NCBI RefSeq assembly: GCF_900105805.1
Contig: NZ_LT629788.1
Location: forward strand, 5,502,501 to 5,566,500
Origin: Pseudomonas moraviensis
GTDB taxonomy: Bacteria > Pseudomonadota > Gammaproteobacteria > Pseudomonadales > Pseudomonadaceae
Reading direction: 5' to 3'
Length of the DNA stretch: 64,000 bases
Of this stretch, positions 45,302-52,972 are shown one piece after another; the first letter of the stretch is position 1; each line of letters starts with the position of its first letter. The notes under the pieces were generated by a model that made no database searches, was not told the DNA's origin, and worked only from the letters and a program-made list of their open reading frames with translations. Both the position numbers and the translations under genes were made by a program.

Positions 45302-46066
45302 ATGTCCGACACCCTGTTTATCACCGGCGCGACGTCCGGTTTTGGTGAAGCCTGTGCCCGCCGTTTTGCCGAGGCTGGCTGGAAACTGGTGCTGACCGGC
45401 CGTCGTGAAGAACGCCTCAACGCCCTCTGCAGCGAGCTGTCGAAGCAGACCGAAGTGCACGGTCTGGTCCTCGATGTGCGTGATCGCAAGGCGATGGAAG
45501 AGGCGATCGCCAACCTGCCGCCGTCGTTCGCCAGACTCCGTGGCCTGATCAACAACGCCGGCCTGGCGCTTGGTGTCGATCCGGCGCCCAAGTGCGACCT
45601 GGATGATTGGGACACCATGGTCGACACCAATGTCAAAGGCCTGATGTACGCCACCCGCCTGCTGCTGCCACGCCTGATCGCCCACGGCCGTGGCGCCGGT
45701 ATCGTCAACCTCGGTTCCATTGCCGGCAACTACCCGTACCCGGGTAGCCACGTGTATGGCGCAACCAAAGCCTTCGTCAAACAGTTCTCGCTGAACCTGC
45801 GTTGCGATTTGCAGGGCACGGGCGTGCGCGTGAGCAACATCGAACCCGGCCTGTGCGAAAGCGAGTTCTCGCTGGTACGTTTCGCCGGCGACCAGGAACG
45901 CTACAACGCCACTTACGCCGGCGCCGAGCCGATCCAGCCGCAGGACATCGCCGAGACAATTTTCTGGGTGATGAACACCCCGGCGCACATCAACATCAAC
46001 AGTCTGGAGCTGATGCCGGTGAGTCAGACCTGGGCCGGGTTTGCCATTGAGCGTAACAAGGCTTGA
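45302..46066 (+). CDS. SDR family oxidoreductase, YdfG-like 3-hydroxy acid dehydrogenase
   Basis: Short-chain dehydrogenase (254 aa). Cofactor loop TGATSGFGEACARRF near residue 8; the Arg-rich TGRREERL that follows favours NADP. Active-site NNAG, Ser in GSIAGNYPYPG, and Tyr-x3-Lys in HVYGATKAFVKQF are intact. The sequence around GLCESEFSLVRF and AETIFWV resembles E. coli YdfG, an NADP-dependent 3-hydroxypropionate/L-allo-threonine dehydrogenase. AAGGAG precedes the ATG; the longer open frame is noncoding. PA4907 holds the same place beside the transporter in P. aeruginosa (from memory). Confidence 0.9.
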   Translation: MSDTLFITGATSGFGEACARRFAEAGWKLVLTGRREERLNALCSELSKQTEVHGLVLDVRDRKAMEEAIANLPPSFARLRGLINNAGLALGVDPAPKCDLDDWDTMVDTNVKGLMYATRLLLPRLIAHGRGAGIVNLGSIAGNYPYPGSHVYGATKAFVKQFSLNLRCDLQGTGVRVSNIEPGLCESEFSLVRFAGDQERYNATYAGAEPIQPQDIAETIFWVMNTPAHININSLELMPVSQTWAGFAIERNKA

Positions 46067-46075
46067 TACCTGATC

Positions 46076-46183
46076 CTGTGGCGAGGGAGCTTGCTCCCGC
46101 TGGACTGCGCAGCAGGCCCCTGCTTTTTTGCTGAAACAGGGGGGCGCTTCGCACCCCAGCGGGAGCAGGCTCCCTCGCCACAA
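46076..46183. repeat. Inverted repeat element, GTGGCGAGGGAGCTTGCTCCC type
   Basis: Outer arms TGTGGCGAGGGAGC...TTGCTCCCGCTGG and the complement CCAGCGGGAGCAGGCTCCCTC-GCCACA enclose a second inner hairpin (AGGCCCCTG...CAGGGGGGCGC). It belongs to a different sequence family from the REPs above; a minimal version is the hairpin at 60455-60492. Confidence 0.85.
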
Positions 46184-46271
46184 AGTCGGGTGTAAATCGA
46201 CGATAAGCTAAACTCCGCACTCAGCCAGCCCGCCGCACCCCGCGGTGTGCAAGGTTTCATGAGGAGTTCAA

Positions 46272-47177
46272 GTGAGTAACCGAGGTGAGCAGGCACTGCT
46301 CAAACAATCGACGCTGCTGATGCTGGCGGTGTCGATTGCCGGGATCGTCACCGGTTTTGTTTCAGGTTCGCAATCCATCCTGTTCGATGGTTTTTTCTCG
46401 CTGATCGCAACGTTTATCAAAATCCTGATGCTGATCACCGCCCGGTTGATCGCCAAGCAAAGCAATCAGCGTTTCCAGTTCGGCTTCTGGCATCTGGAGC
46501 CGATGGTGCTGCTGATTGAAGGCAGCTTCCTGCTGCTGATCGCCATCTATGCATTTCTCAATGGCGTGTTCGGCATCATCAACGGTGGTCGCGATATCGA
46601 GCTGGGTCTGGTGATCGTCTACGCGGCGGTGTTCACCGTCGTCGAGTTCGCTTATTTCTTCTACGTGCGCCGGCGTAATCGCACGCTTAAATCCAGCCTG
46701 ATCCAGTTCGACAACATCAGTTGGCTGGTCGATGCGATGCTCTCGGTGGGCTTGTTGATCAGTTTCCTCGCCGCGCTGCTGCTCAAGTCCCAGGGTTATG
46801 GCGAGTGGGCGGTGTATGTCGACCCGCTGATCCTTATCGTACTTGCGCTGAGCATGCTGCCCCCGGCGTTGAAGATCCTCGGCCCGGCGTTGCGTGATGT
46901 GCTGGGTATCGCCCCGGACACGCTGGATGAGCAGGTACGGCAGGTGATGGAGGTGGCGAAGGTCGAGCATGGTTTCGACGATTACGTCTCCTACGTACAA
47001 AAGCACGGTCGGGCGCGGTTCATCGAAATTCATGTGGTGCTGCCGGCGGCTTATCCGTTGCGCAATGTCGCGCAGCTGGACGCGTTGCGTGAGCAGATTT
47101 CCGCGCAGTTGGGCAAGCCGGATGCGGCGCGGTGGCTGACCATCAGCTTCACCGGGGACAAGAAGTGGATTGCCTGA
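46272..47177 (+). CDS. Cation diffusion facilitator (CDF) family transporter
   Basis: A 301-aa inner-membrane transporter exporting divalent cations against H+. Six spans in about residues 12-210, then a cytoplasmic domain (about 215-301). Acidic metal-site positions are visible in the second (FDGFFSLIA) and fifth spans (FDNISWLVDAML); the usual HxxxD is replaced by Asp-rich versions, so the metal may not be zinc. The cytoplasmic part has VQKHGRARFIEIHVVLP. Starts with GTG, GAGGAG seven bases before. Divides two repeat elements and is a single-gene unit. Confidence 0.88.
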   Translation: MSNRGEQALLKQSTLLMLAVSIAGIVTGFVSGSQSILFDGFFSLIATFIKILMLITARLIAKQSNQRFQFGFWHLEPMVLLIEGSFLLLIAIYAFLNGVFGIINGGRDIELGLVIVYAAVFTVVEFAYFFYVRRRNRTLKSSLIQFDNISWLVDAMLSVGLLISFLAALLLKSQGYGEWAVYVDPLILIVLALSMLPPALKILGPALRDVLGIAPDTLDEQVRQVMEVAKVEHGFDDYVSYVQKHGRARFIEIHVVLPAAYPLRNVAQLDALREQISAQLGKPDAARWLTISFTGDKKWIA

Positions 47178-47193
47178 TGACCGCATAACGCCA

Positions 47194-47273
47194 TTCGCGA
47201 GCAGGCTCGCTCCTATAATTTGAAATGCGTTTCTGTGTAGGAGCTGCCGAAGGCTGCGATCTTTTGATCTTCA
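47194..47273. repeat. Single REP plus half GGAGCTGCCGAAGGCTGCGATC element
   Basis: 47194-47217 is a lone REP (TTCGCGAGCAGGCTCGCTCC). 47236-47270 is half of the other repeat family (TGTAGGAGCTGCCGAAGGCT, GATCTTTTGATC). Together they occupy the gap between the converging CDF and AGE genes and reach the AGE stop codon. Confidence 0.82.
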
Positions 47274-48404
47274 AGCAAGATAAGCGGCCAAACCGTGATA
47301 GCAGGTCGCCAAATGATAAGGCGTGGTCGAAGGCATGTCCTTGCGGCTGACTTCGCCGTTTTCATCCCGGCACTCGTGCCACCCACCGGCGTGTAGAAAC
47401 CGTTGCTGCAACGCCTGCAACTGGCGCAGCACCGCCGCTCCGCTATCCTTGCGCAACGTCAGTGCGCGCAGGTATTCGGCCTGAGCCCAGATACGCTGGG
47501 TCGAATCCCTTGGTCGGCCATTGCTTTCCAGATCAAGCATCGCCCGCACGGCGTCGCAAGACTCCAGCACGCCATACTGTTCGGTAAAGGCAAACGCCCG
47601 ATCCAATGCCCGATGCAGTTTGGAATCGCGCAACAGCGGCGACGATTCGAGCAGGAAATACCATTCGAACTGATGCCCCGGCTCGTACCAGTTATCCACA
47701 GCGCCCAGCGGCTTCTCCATCAACACGCCATGTTGCGGATCGACGAATTGCTTGTGCATGGCTGTGCATAACTCAAGCAGGGCTTTCTGCGTCTGCGGAT
47801 CTTCGCGCACCGCAAGGGTAGCCAGAAAGGCTTCAGCCAAATGCATCAGCGGATTTTGCAACGGGCCGGTCTGCAAGGTGATCCAGTCACGCTCAAGGCA
47901 GGCTTCGTACAAGCCGTCACCGGTGGCAAAACGGCGGCCGATGATTTCCAGCGCGGCGTTCAATGTCGACTCGGCCAGCGAATCGCCGGACTTGTTCCAG
48001 TAATGCGCGCAGGCAAACAGAATGAAAGCGTGGGTGTAGAGATCCTTGCGCTGATCCAGCGGCTTGCCCTGGGCGTCGATGCTGTAGAACCAGCCGCCAT
48101 GCTCAGCGTCATGGAAGTGCCGTTGCAAGGAACGGAACAGCGCCGCCGCCCGTGCTTCGGCGTTACCCACAACCCCGATCAGGCTGGAGAACAGGTACAG
48201 CTGCCGTGCGCAGGCCATTGCCCGATAACGTTGCGCCGGCAACGCTTGATGCGCGGCGTCCAGCGCCTCATAGGGCAACGCCATGTCGGCATTCCAGCCC
48301 GGGCCTTGCCACAGCGGCACGATGACATGCAGAAAATGCTTCTGCACCTCGGCAAACAGGGTGGTCAATTCGGGCAGGGTGGTGGAGCGGGAAGCGTGGG
48401 GCAT
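47271..48404 (-). CDS. AGE family epimerase/isomerase (N-acylglucosamine 2-epimerase fold)
   Basis: A 377-aa enzyme of the (alpha/alpha)6-barrel AGE family, which includes N-acylglucosamine 2-epimerase, cellobiose 2-epimerase and mannose isomerase. Family blocks: GGWFYSIDAQGKPLDQRKDLYTHAF (near 103-127), QNPLMHLAEAFLA (near 182), NWYEPGHQFEWYFLL (near 240) and QRIWAQAEYLRALTL (near 305), which carry the conserved Arg, His and Glu residues of the barrel. The exact sugar is not readable; neighbours do not help. No ribosome site better than weak is visible before the ATG. Normal length. Confidence 0.88.
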   Translation of the reverse strand: MPHASRSTTLPELTTLFAEVQKHFLHVIVPLWQGPGWNADMALPYEALDAAHQALPAQRYRAMACARQLYLFSSLIGVVGNAEARAAALFRSLQRHFHDAEHGGWFYSIDAQGKPLDQRKDLYTHAFILFACAHYWNKSGDSLAESTLNAALEIIGRRFATGDGLYEACLERDWITLQTGPLQNPLMHLAEAFLATLAVREDPQTQKALLELCTAMHKQFVDPQHGVLMEKPLGAVDNWYEPGHQFEWYFLLESSPLLRDSKLHRALDRAFAFTEQYGVLESCDAVRAMLDLESNGRPRDSTQRIWAQAEYLRALTLRKDSGAAVLRQLQALQQRFLHAGGWHECRDENGEVSRKDMPSTTPYHLATCYHGLAAYLA

Positions 48405-48490
48405 GAGCGGATGTCGTCACGGGCTGGGGCGATTGCGCGACATGGTAGCAGAGAGCACTGCTTGAGAGATGCGGTGTCTGTCAGGCCGTC

Positions 48491-48563
48491 TTCGCGAGCA
48501 GGCTCGCTCCCACAGTGGATTTGCAGCGTACATAAAACCTGTGGGAGCGAGCCTGCTCGCGAA
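48491..48563. repeat. REP doublet, TGGGAGCGAGCC type
   Basis: Inverted ends TTCGCGAGCAGGCTCGCTCC and complement around a short spacer, 73 bp. It lies between the divergently oriented AGE promoter region and the end of the urease accessory operon. Confidence 0.92.
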
Positions 48564-48587
48564 GAGACCAGTGCAGGCGCTAAACAA

Positions 48588-49160
48588 TCATCCTGCCAAC
48601 AACCAGACCCCAGTCGCCGCCGAAGCCGCACCCGCCAGTCGCACAAGCGGTGCCGCTGCCTGCGGAAGAACCCGCACCACGCCATAGCCGAGCGCATGCA
48701 ACACCGCCGTCGCCGCGACAAACCCGGCCGCATACGCCCACGGGCTGCTCATCTCCGGCAACTCCAGCCCATGCGCCACGCCATGGAACAGCGCAAACAG
48801 CGCCGTCGCCGCCACCGCCATCACCAGCGGTGGACGCACCGCCAGTGCCACGGCCAGGCCCAGCGCCAATACCGACGCGGCAATCCCGCTTTCCAGCGCT
48901 GGCAACTCCAGCCCTTCAAAACCGAGCAGGCCGCCCAGCAGCATGGTGCCGACAAAGGTGCACGGCAGCGCCCAGCGCGCCGCGCCTTGTTGCTGCGCCG
49001 CCCACAAACCGACGGCGAGCATTGCCAGCAAATGGTCGAGACCGCCGATCGGGTGGCTGATGCCCGCGACCAGGCCACTGTCGCCATGGCCCGGGTGAGC
49101 GAAGGCCAGCGCCGGTGTCAGCAGCAGCGCCACGGCGCCAAGAATGCGTTTGAATGTCAT
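48588..49160 (-). CDS. ureJ: HupE/UreJ family nickel transport protein
   Basis: A 190-aa membrane protein of the HupE/UreJ family, thought to help nickel entry for urease or hydrogenase. Signal-like first span ending LAFA, then the family motif HPGHGDSGLVAGISHPIGGLDHLLAMLAVG with its conserved histidines and Asp, and six spans in all; FHGVAHGLELPE lies near 105. Last gene of the ureE-ureF-ureG-ureJ series, 27 bp after ureG. No urease subunit genes are in the window. Confidence 0.92.
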   Translation of the reverse strand: MTFKRILGAVALLLTPALAFAHPGHGDSGLVAGISHPIGGLDHLLAMLAVGLWAAQQQGAARWALPCTFVGTMLLGGLLGFEGLELPALESGIAASVLALGLAVALAVRPPLVMAVAATALFALFHGVAHGLELPEMSSPWAYAAGFVAATAVLHALGYGVVRVLPQAAAPLVRLAGAASAATGVWLLAG

Positions 49161-49187
49161 GGATAAGCTTCCTTGTTGATAAGTGAG

Positions 49188-49802
49188 TCAGGCGGCGGTC
49201 AGCAGGCCCTGGCGTTCGATGAAGGCGATGATCTGTTCAAGGCCCTGACCGGTTTTCTGGTTGCTGAACACGAACGGCTTGCCGTTGCGCATGCGTTTGG
49301 TGTCGCTGTCCATCATTTCCAGCGAGGCGCCCACCAGCGGAGCCAGGTCGATCTTGTTGATCACCAGCAGGTCGGACTTGCAGATACCGGGCCCGCCCTT
49401 GCGCGGCAGTTTGTCGCCGGCGGAAACGTCGATCACGTAGATGGTCAGGTCGGACAGCTCCGGGCTGAAGGTCGCCGAGAGGTTGTCGCCGCCGGACTCG
49501 ACCAGAATCAGATCCAGCCCCGGAAAGCGTCGGTTCAGTTGGTCGACCGCTTCAAGGTTGATCGAAGCGTCTTCGCGGATTGCGGTGTGCGGGCAACCGC
49601 CGGTTTCCACGCCGATGATCCGCTCCGGCGCGAGGGCCTCGTTGCGCACCAGGAAATCGGCGTCTTCGCGGGTGTATATATCGTTGGTGACCACGGCGAG
49701 GTTGTAGCGCTCGCGCAGGGCCAGGCACAGGGCCAAAGTCAGCGCAGTCTTGCCGGAACCGACCGGGCCGCCGATGCCGACGCGCAGAGGTTGTGTTTGC
49801 AT
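49188..49802 (-). CDS. ureG: Urease accessory GTPase UreG
   Basis: Nickel-binding GTPase (204 aa) that drives metallocentre assembly on urease. P-loop GGPVGSGKTALT near residue 9, the metal-site motif GVETGGCPHTAI (Cys-Pro-His) near 63, VESGGDNLSATF and the NKIDLAP base-recognition motif near 145 are intact. Start set at MQTQPLRVG with GGAG six bases before; an ATG 12 bp upstream is too close to that site. Preceded by ureF. Confidence 0.97.
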   Translation of the reverse strand: MQTQPLRVGIGGPVGSGKTALTLALCLALRERYNLAVVTNDIYTREDADFLVRNEALAPERIIGVETGGCPHTAIREDASINLEAVDQLNRRFPGLDLILVESGGDNLSATFSPELSDLTIYVIDVSAGDKLPRKGGPGICKSDLLVINKIDLAPLVGASLEMMDSDTKRMRNGKPFVFSNQKTGQGLEQIIAFIERQGLLTAA

Positions 49803-49825
49803 TTCATTCTCCAAAATAAACAGGC

Positions 49826-50500
49826 CTAAGAGCGGAAGAGACGGCTGTACTGGCGTTCATGGGCCATGCAGGCCAGGGACAGACCGAAAGCGGCGCTGCC
49901 GATGTGTTCGGGGTTGATTTGGCTTGCGTCGTGCTGCGCCTGTTGCAGCAGCGGCAGCAGCTCGCTGGTCAGGCGCTGGGCGGCTTGCTGGCCCAGCGGC
50001 AAGGTCTTCATCAATACCGCGAGCTGGTTTTCCAGCCAGCTCCACAGCCACGCGGCAAGTGCGTCCTGGGGGCTGATGCCCCAGGCGCGCGCGGCCAGTG
50101 CCCAGCACAGGGCCAGATGCGGTTCTGTGATCTGTGCAAGAAAATCGCGGGCGGACGCGTCGAGTTCCGGCAAACCGTTCAACAACTGCTGCAAGGAGTA
50201 GCCCATCTGTCGGCTCTCCAGATGCAGTTCGCGGGTTTCGCGGCTGGCACGATGGTTTTCGCAAAGTAGCTGCAGGTCGGCCCAGTTTTCGTCCGCCGCC
50301 GCCCGGCAATGCGCCAACAGCAGCGGCGCTTCGAAGCGTGCGAGATTCAGCAGCAATTGATCACTGATCCAGCGTCGGGCGCTGTCCGGGTTGTTAACCC
50401 GGCCGTTGTCCACCGCCATTTCCAGACCCTGGGAATAGCTGTAGCCGCCAATCGGCAATTGCGGACTGGCCAGACGCAGCAGCGCCCAGGCCGGATTCAC
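49826..50500 (-). CDS. ureF: Urease accessory protein UreF
   Basis: All-helical UreF (224 aa), which with UreH/UreD and UreG forms the urease activation complex. Opening LLRLASPQLPIGGYSYSQGLEMAVDNG is the family signature; ALCWALAARAWGISPQDALAAWLWSWLENQLAVL near 130 and the GQQAAQRL segment near 175 are typical. Its ATG overlaps the ureE stop (ATGA). Confidence 0.96.
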   Translation of the reverse strand: MNPAWALLRLASPQLPIGGYSYSQGLEMAVDNGRVNNPDSARRWISDQLLLNLARFEAPLLLAHCRAAADENWADLQLLCENHRASRETRELHLESRQMGYSLQQLLNGLPELDASARDFLAQITEPHLALCWALAARAWGISPQDALAAWLWSWLENQLAVLMKTLPLGQQAAQRLTSELLPLLQQAQHDASQINPEHIGSAAFGLSLACMAHERQYSRLFRS

Positions 50501-50997
50501 AGGCGCACGCCGAACTGATGGAGTTTCGGCGCGTAGTTGAAGTCCTCGTCACCGTGGCGGGAATGATGATGGCCGCCGCCGTAGGCGCCGTGCTCCGGCT
50601 GGAACGGCGCTTCGATGGCTTCGACTTGTGCGCCGAGCTGTTCGAGCATGGCCTTGAGCACGTAATCGTCGAGCAGGCGCAGCCAGCCATCGCCGACCTG
50701 CAGGGCGACATGGCGGTTGCCGAGGTGATAGGCCGCGCGCGTCAGTTCGAACGCATTGGCGCAGGTGACATGGAGCAGTTGTTCGGGACGGGCGCAGACG
50801 CGCACGACGCGGCCGTCTTCGGCCTGCAGGCATTCGCCGTCATGCAGCGGTGGCTGGCCGCGCTCCAAAAACAACCCGACGTCTTCGCCTTCGGCACTGA
50901 AACAGCGCAAACGGCTTTTGCTGCGCGCTTCGAAGGTCAGGTGCAACTCGGCGGCCCAGACGGGTTGAGGGTCGATTCTGCGATGAATCACCAGCAT
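50497..50997 (-). CDS. ureE: Urease accessory nickel metallochaperone UreE
   Basis: Nickel metallochaperone (166 aa). N-terminal substrate-like domain (about 1-70), then the metal-binding domain (LLHVTCANAFELTRAAYHLGNRHVALQ; the second histidine is the dimer-interface nickel ligand). The C-terminus has GGGHHHSRHGDED, a modest histidine-rich tail. First gene of the accessory operon; the 298 bp upstream hold a REP doublet and no other recognisable element. In P. aeruginosa the same genes lie next to desT, as here. Confidence 0.95.
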   Translation of the reverse strand: MLVIHRRIDPQPVWAAELHLTFEARSKSRLRCFSAEGEDVGLFLERGQPPLHDGECLQAEDGRVVRVCARPEQLLHVTCANAFELTRAAYHLGNRHVALQVGDGWLRLLDDYVLKAMLEQLGAQVEAIEAPFQPEHGAYGGGHHHSRHGDEDFNYAPKLHQFGVRL

Positions 50998-51176
50998 CGG
51001 AAAGCTTCCAGCAATGAGCGTTGATTGGGCTAGAGCAAGGGCCGCGCCAATCGCACGAGATGTAGGAAATAGCTGTCGGCGCGCATCCGATCTTTCAACA
51101 GGTGCGGGGATTCTGGAAGGTTTTGGTGCATGAAGAATTTGTCATGCACCAAATCGAGGCTATCGCGGTGCACCCT

Positions 51177-51265
51177 TGTAGGAGTGAGCCTGCTCGCGAT
51201 GACGGTGGATCAGTCAGTAAATATCTGACTGTTAAACCGCTATCGCGAGCAGGCTCACTTCTACA
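51177..51265. repeat. REP doublet (REPIN), TAGGAGTGAGCC type
   Basis: Inverted REP ends, 89 bp, right arm with one change (TTCTACA instead of TCCTACA). Located between ureE and the end of desT. Confidence 0.9.
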
Positions 51266-51295
51266 GGGGATATGTGTTGTCGCGGTAGGGGGGAG

Positions 51296-51928
51296 TTATT
51301 CGGTACTGCCCAGCCCTTGCCAGTGCTTGAGGCCGATGAAGATGAAGCGCAACTGTTGGGTGATCTTCGCCTGCGGCGTCAGGTGCTCCGGCAAGGCTTC
51401 GGCCGGTGGGTCGATGATGTCGGGGAGGGTGGCGAAGACTGATTTGACGATCAGGTCGGCCATCACGCTCAGACCCGCCAGATCCAGATGTTGCAGTTTG
51501 GGCATCAGCGCCAGGTCCGCCGCGAGGTCGGCGCTGATGTTTTCGCGCAAGCGTCCGATTGCCTGCCGTACCGGCAGCGAGCCGCCATACTGTTCGCGGG
51601 CGAGAAACAGGAATTGCGAGCGGTTGGCGTTGACCACATCAAGGAAGATGCGCACCGACGCATCGATGATGCCGCCCATGACGAATTCATTGTGCCGCAC
51701 CAGGCGGATGGTCTCGCGGAAGGTCTGGCCGACTTCGCTGACCAGCACCAGCCCCAACTCGTCCATGTCGGCAAAGTGACGATAGAACCCAGTGGGCACG
51801 ATGCCGGCGGTCTTGCTCACTTCGCGCAGGCTCAGGCTGCCGAATCCTCGGCCGCTTTCCATCAGGTGGCGGGCAGCGTCCATCAAGGCGTTGCGGGTCT
51901 GTTGTTTCTGTTCGGCGCGGGGCAGCAT
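51296..51928 (-). CDS. desT: TetR family regulator DesT (unsaturated fatty acid control)
   Basis: TetR-type repressor (210 aa) of the DesT/FabR group, which senses the saturated/unsaturated acyl-CoA balance and controls fatty acid desaturation. N-terminal HTH with SLSLREVSKTAGIVPTGFYRHFADMDELG (near 30-60), ligand-binding helices after that. Start set at MLPRAEQKQQTR, the usual DesT opening; there is no clear ribosome site for the longer frame. Placement beside ureE matches PA4890/PA4891 (from memory). The desCB desaturase genes that desT usually controls are not adjacent here. Confidence 0.82.
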   Translation of the reverse strand: MLPRAEQKQQTRNALMDAARHLMESGRGFGSLSLREVSKTAGIVPTGFYRHFADMDELGLVLVSEVGQTFRETIRLVRHNEFVMGGIIDASVRIFLDVVNANRSQFLFLAREQYGGSLPVRQAIGRLRENISADLAADLALMPKLQHLDLAGLSVMADLIVKSVFATLPDIIDPPAEALPEHLTPQAKITQQLRFIFIGLKHWQGLGSTE

Positions 51929-52082
51929 CGCAGGGTGTGTTCTTCGGCAGGACAAGCGCCGCACTCTAGCAAATCGGCTTTGTCGGCGTCGAACGGGGAG
52001 TCGTGCAGCGAGGAATTTACAGAAGCTGAAAAGTCAAAAGCCCAATCCGCTGATTGGGCTTTTTTGCCGGGCCGTCATGGGC

Positions 52083-52589
52083 TCAGCTCAGTTTGCTGTT
52101 GCGTTCGATCACACGGTCACCACCGCCTTCAGCGAGGGCTTGACCCAGTGGGGTTTTATCGAAGCCGTCATCAGCCAGGGTCTGGCCCTGTGGAGTGCGC
52201 TCGGAACCATCGGAAGCCAGGGTCTGGCCTTGTGGGGTGCGCTCGGTGCCGTCGGAGGCGAGGATCTGACCTTGAGGCGTGCGATCCGAACCGTCTTGCA
52301 CCAGACCTTTTTCTTCGAGGCGATTGCGACCGTTTTCAGCCAGGGCCTGGCCTTGTGGGGTGCGATCCGAGCCGTCTTGAACCAGGCCTTTTTCTTCGAG
52401 GCGGTTGCGGCCGTTTTCAGCCAGAGTCTGACCTTGTGGAGTGCGCTCGGAACCGTCGGAAGCTACGGTCTGGCTAAACACCGAGTGGCTCGATTTGATT
52501 TGCGGAGTGGCCTGATCGGCAGCGGGCAGGGCGAAAGCAGTGCTGGCTAGCATCGACAGGGTAAGGCTGAGCAGTAATTGGCGTTTCAT
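52083..52589 (-). CDS. Secreted protein built of 13-14-residue DGSxRTPQGQ repeats
   Basis: A 168-aa protein. Signal peptide 1-21 (MKRQLLLSLTLSMLASTAFA), cut before LPAAD. From about residue 43 to the end it is eight to nine tandem units of 13-14 residues with pattern [LV]-A-x-[DNG]-G-x-[DE]-R, alternating between two types: ASDGSERTPQGQT and AENGRNRLEEKGL. The second type occurs twice, each followed by VQDGSDRTPQGQ. No cysteine, no transmembrane segment beyond the signal. Probably exported and extended or beta-solenoid-like; the Asp-Gly turns might bind calcium. Start set at MKRQLLL with GGAG upstream. Function unknown. Confidence 0.82.
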   Translation of the reverse strand: MKRQLLLSLTLSMLASTAFALPAADQATPQIKSSHSVFSQTVASDGSERTPQGQTLAENGRNRLEEKGLVQDGSDRTPQGQALAENGRNRLEEKGLVQDGSDRTPQGQILASDGTERTPQGQTLASDGSERTPQGQTLADDGFDKTPLGQALAEGGGDRVIERNSKLS

Positions 52590-52972
52590 GATAGTGGCTC
52601 CTTGGGAGGGCGATAAAGTGGGTACGAGGGCAATGCTACTCTCGATAAGTCGATATAAAAGTTCATAAACGCAATGGTAATAATCAACAGAATTGATTGT
52701 TCCGCGCGAGGGCTCTAGCACGGGGCTTTGCGGGCGGCGGTTTTGCACCGTCGTGGGTATTTTCGACTCACTCGCGCCTCGTAAAAGTGCGGGTCGCGGT
52801 AACACTGCTCGACCGATCGGTCAGATTTGCTGCACTTTTTATGGCTTAAACTGCCTTTCGATTAAACCTGCGGGCCTTTCGCCAGTCACAGACTGCATAG
52901 GGGCCGCTTCGGTCTGCCGTTTCAGCTGTGCGTCGGGTAATCGGCGTGCAGTCGTGATCAGGAGCTTTGTGC
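52590..52972. other. Divergent intergenic region between the repeat protein and the AsmA-like gene
   Basis: 383 bp without a supported gene. It contains the ribosome sites of both flanking genes and must hold two divergent promoters; I see no convincing paired boxes and no repeats. Confidence 0.6.

Noticed and set aside
47692..47700. TTATCCACA in the AGE gene and another near 61150 in yegD as DnaA sites
   Set aside because: Single exact 9-mers inside coding sequence with no clustering; expected by chance or codon constraint.
52967..52972. TTG start two codons before the AsmA ATG
   Set aside because: The ATG at 52973 has the better spacing from GGAG.
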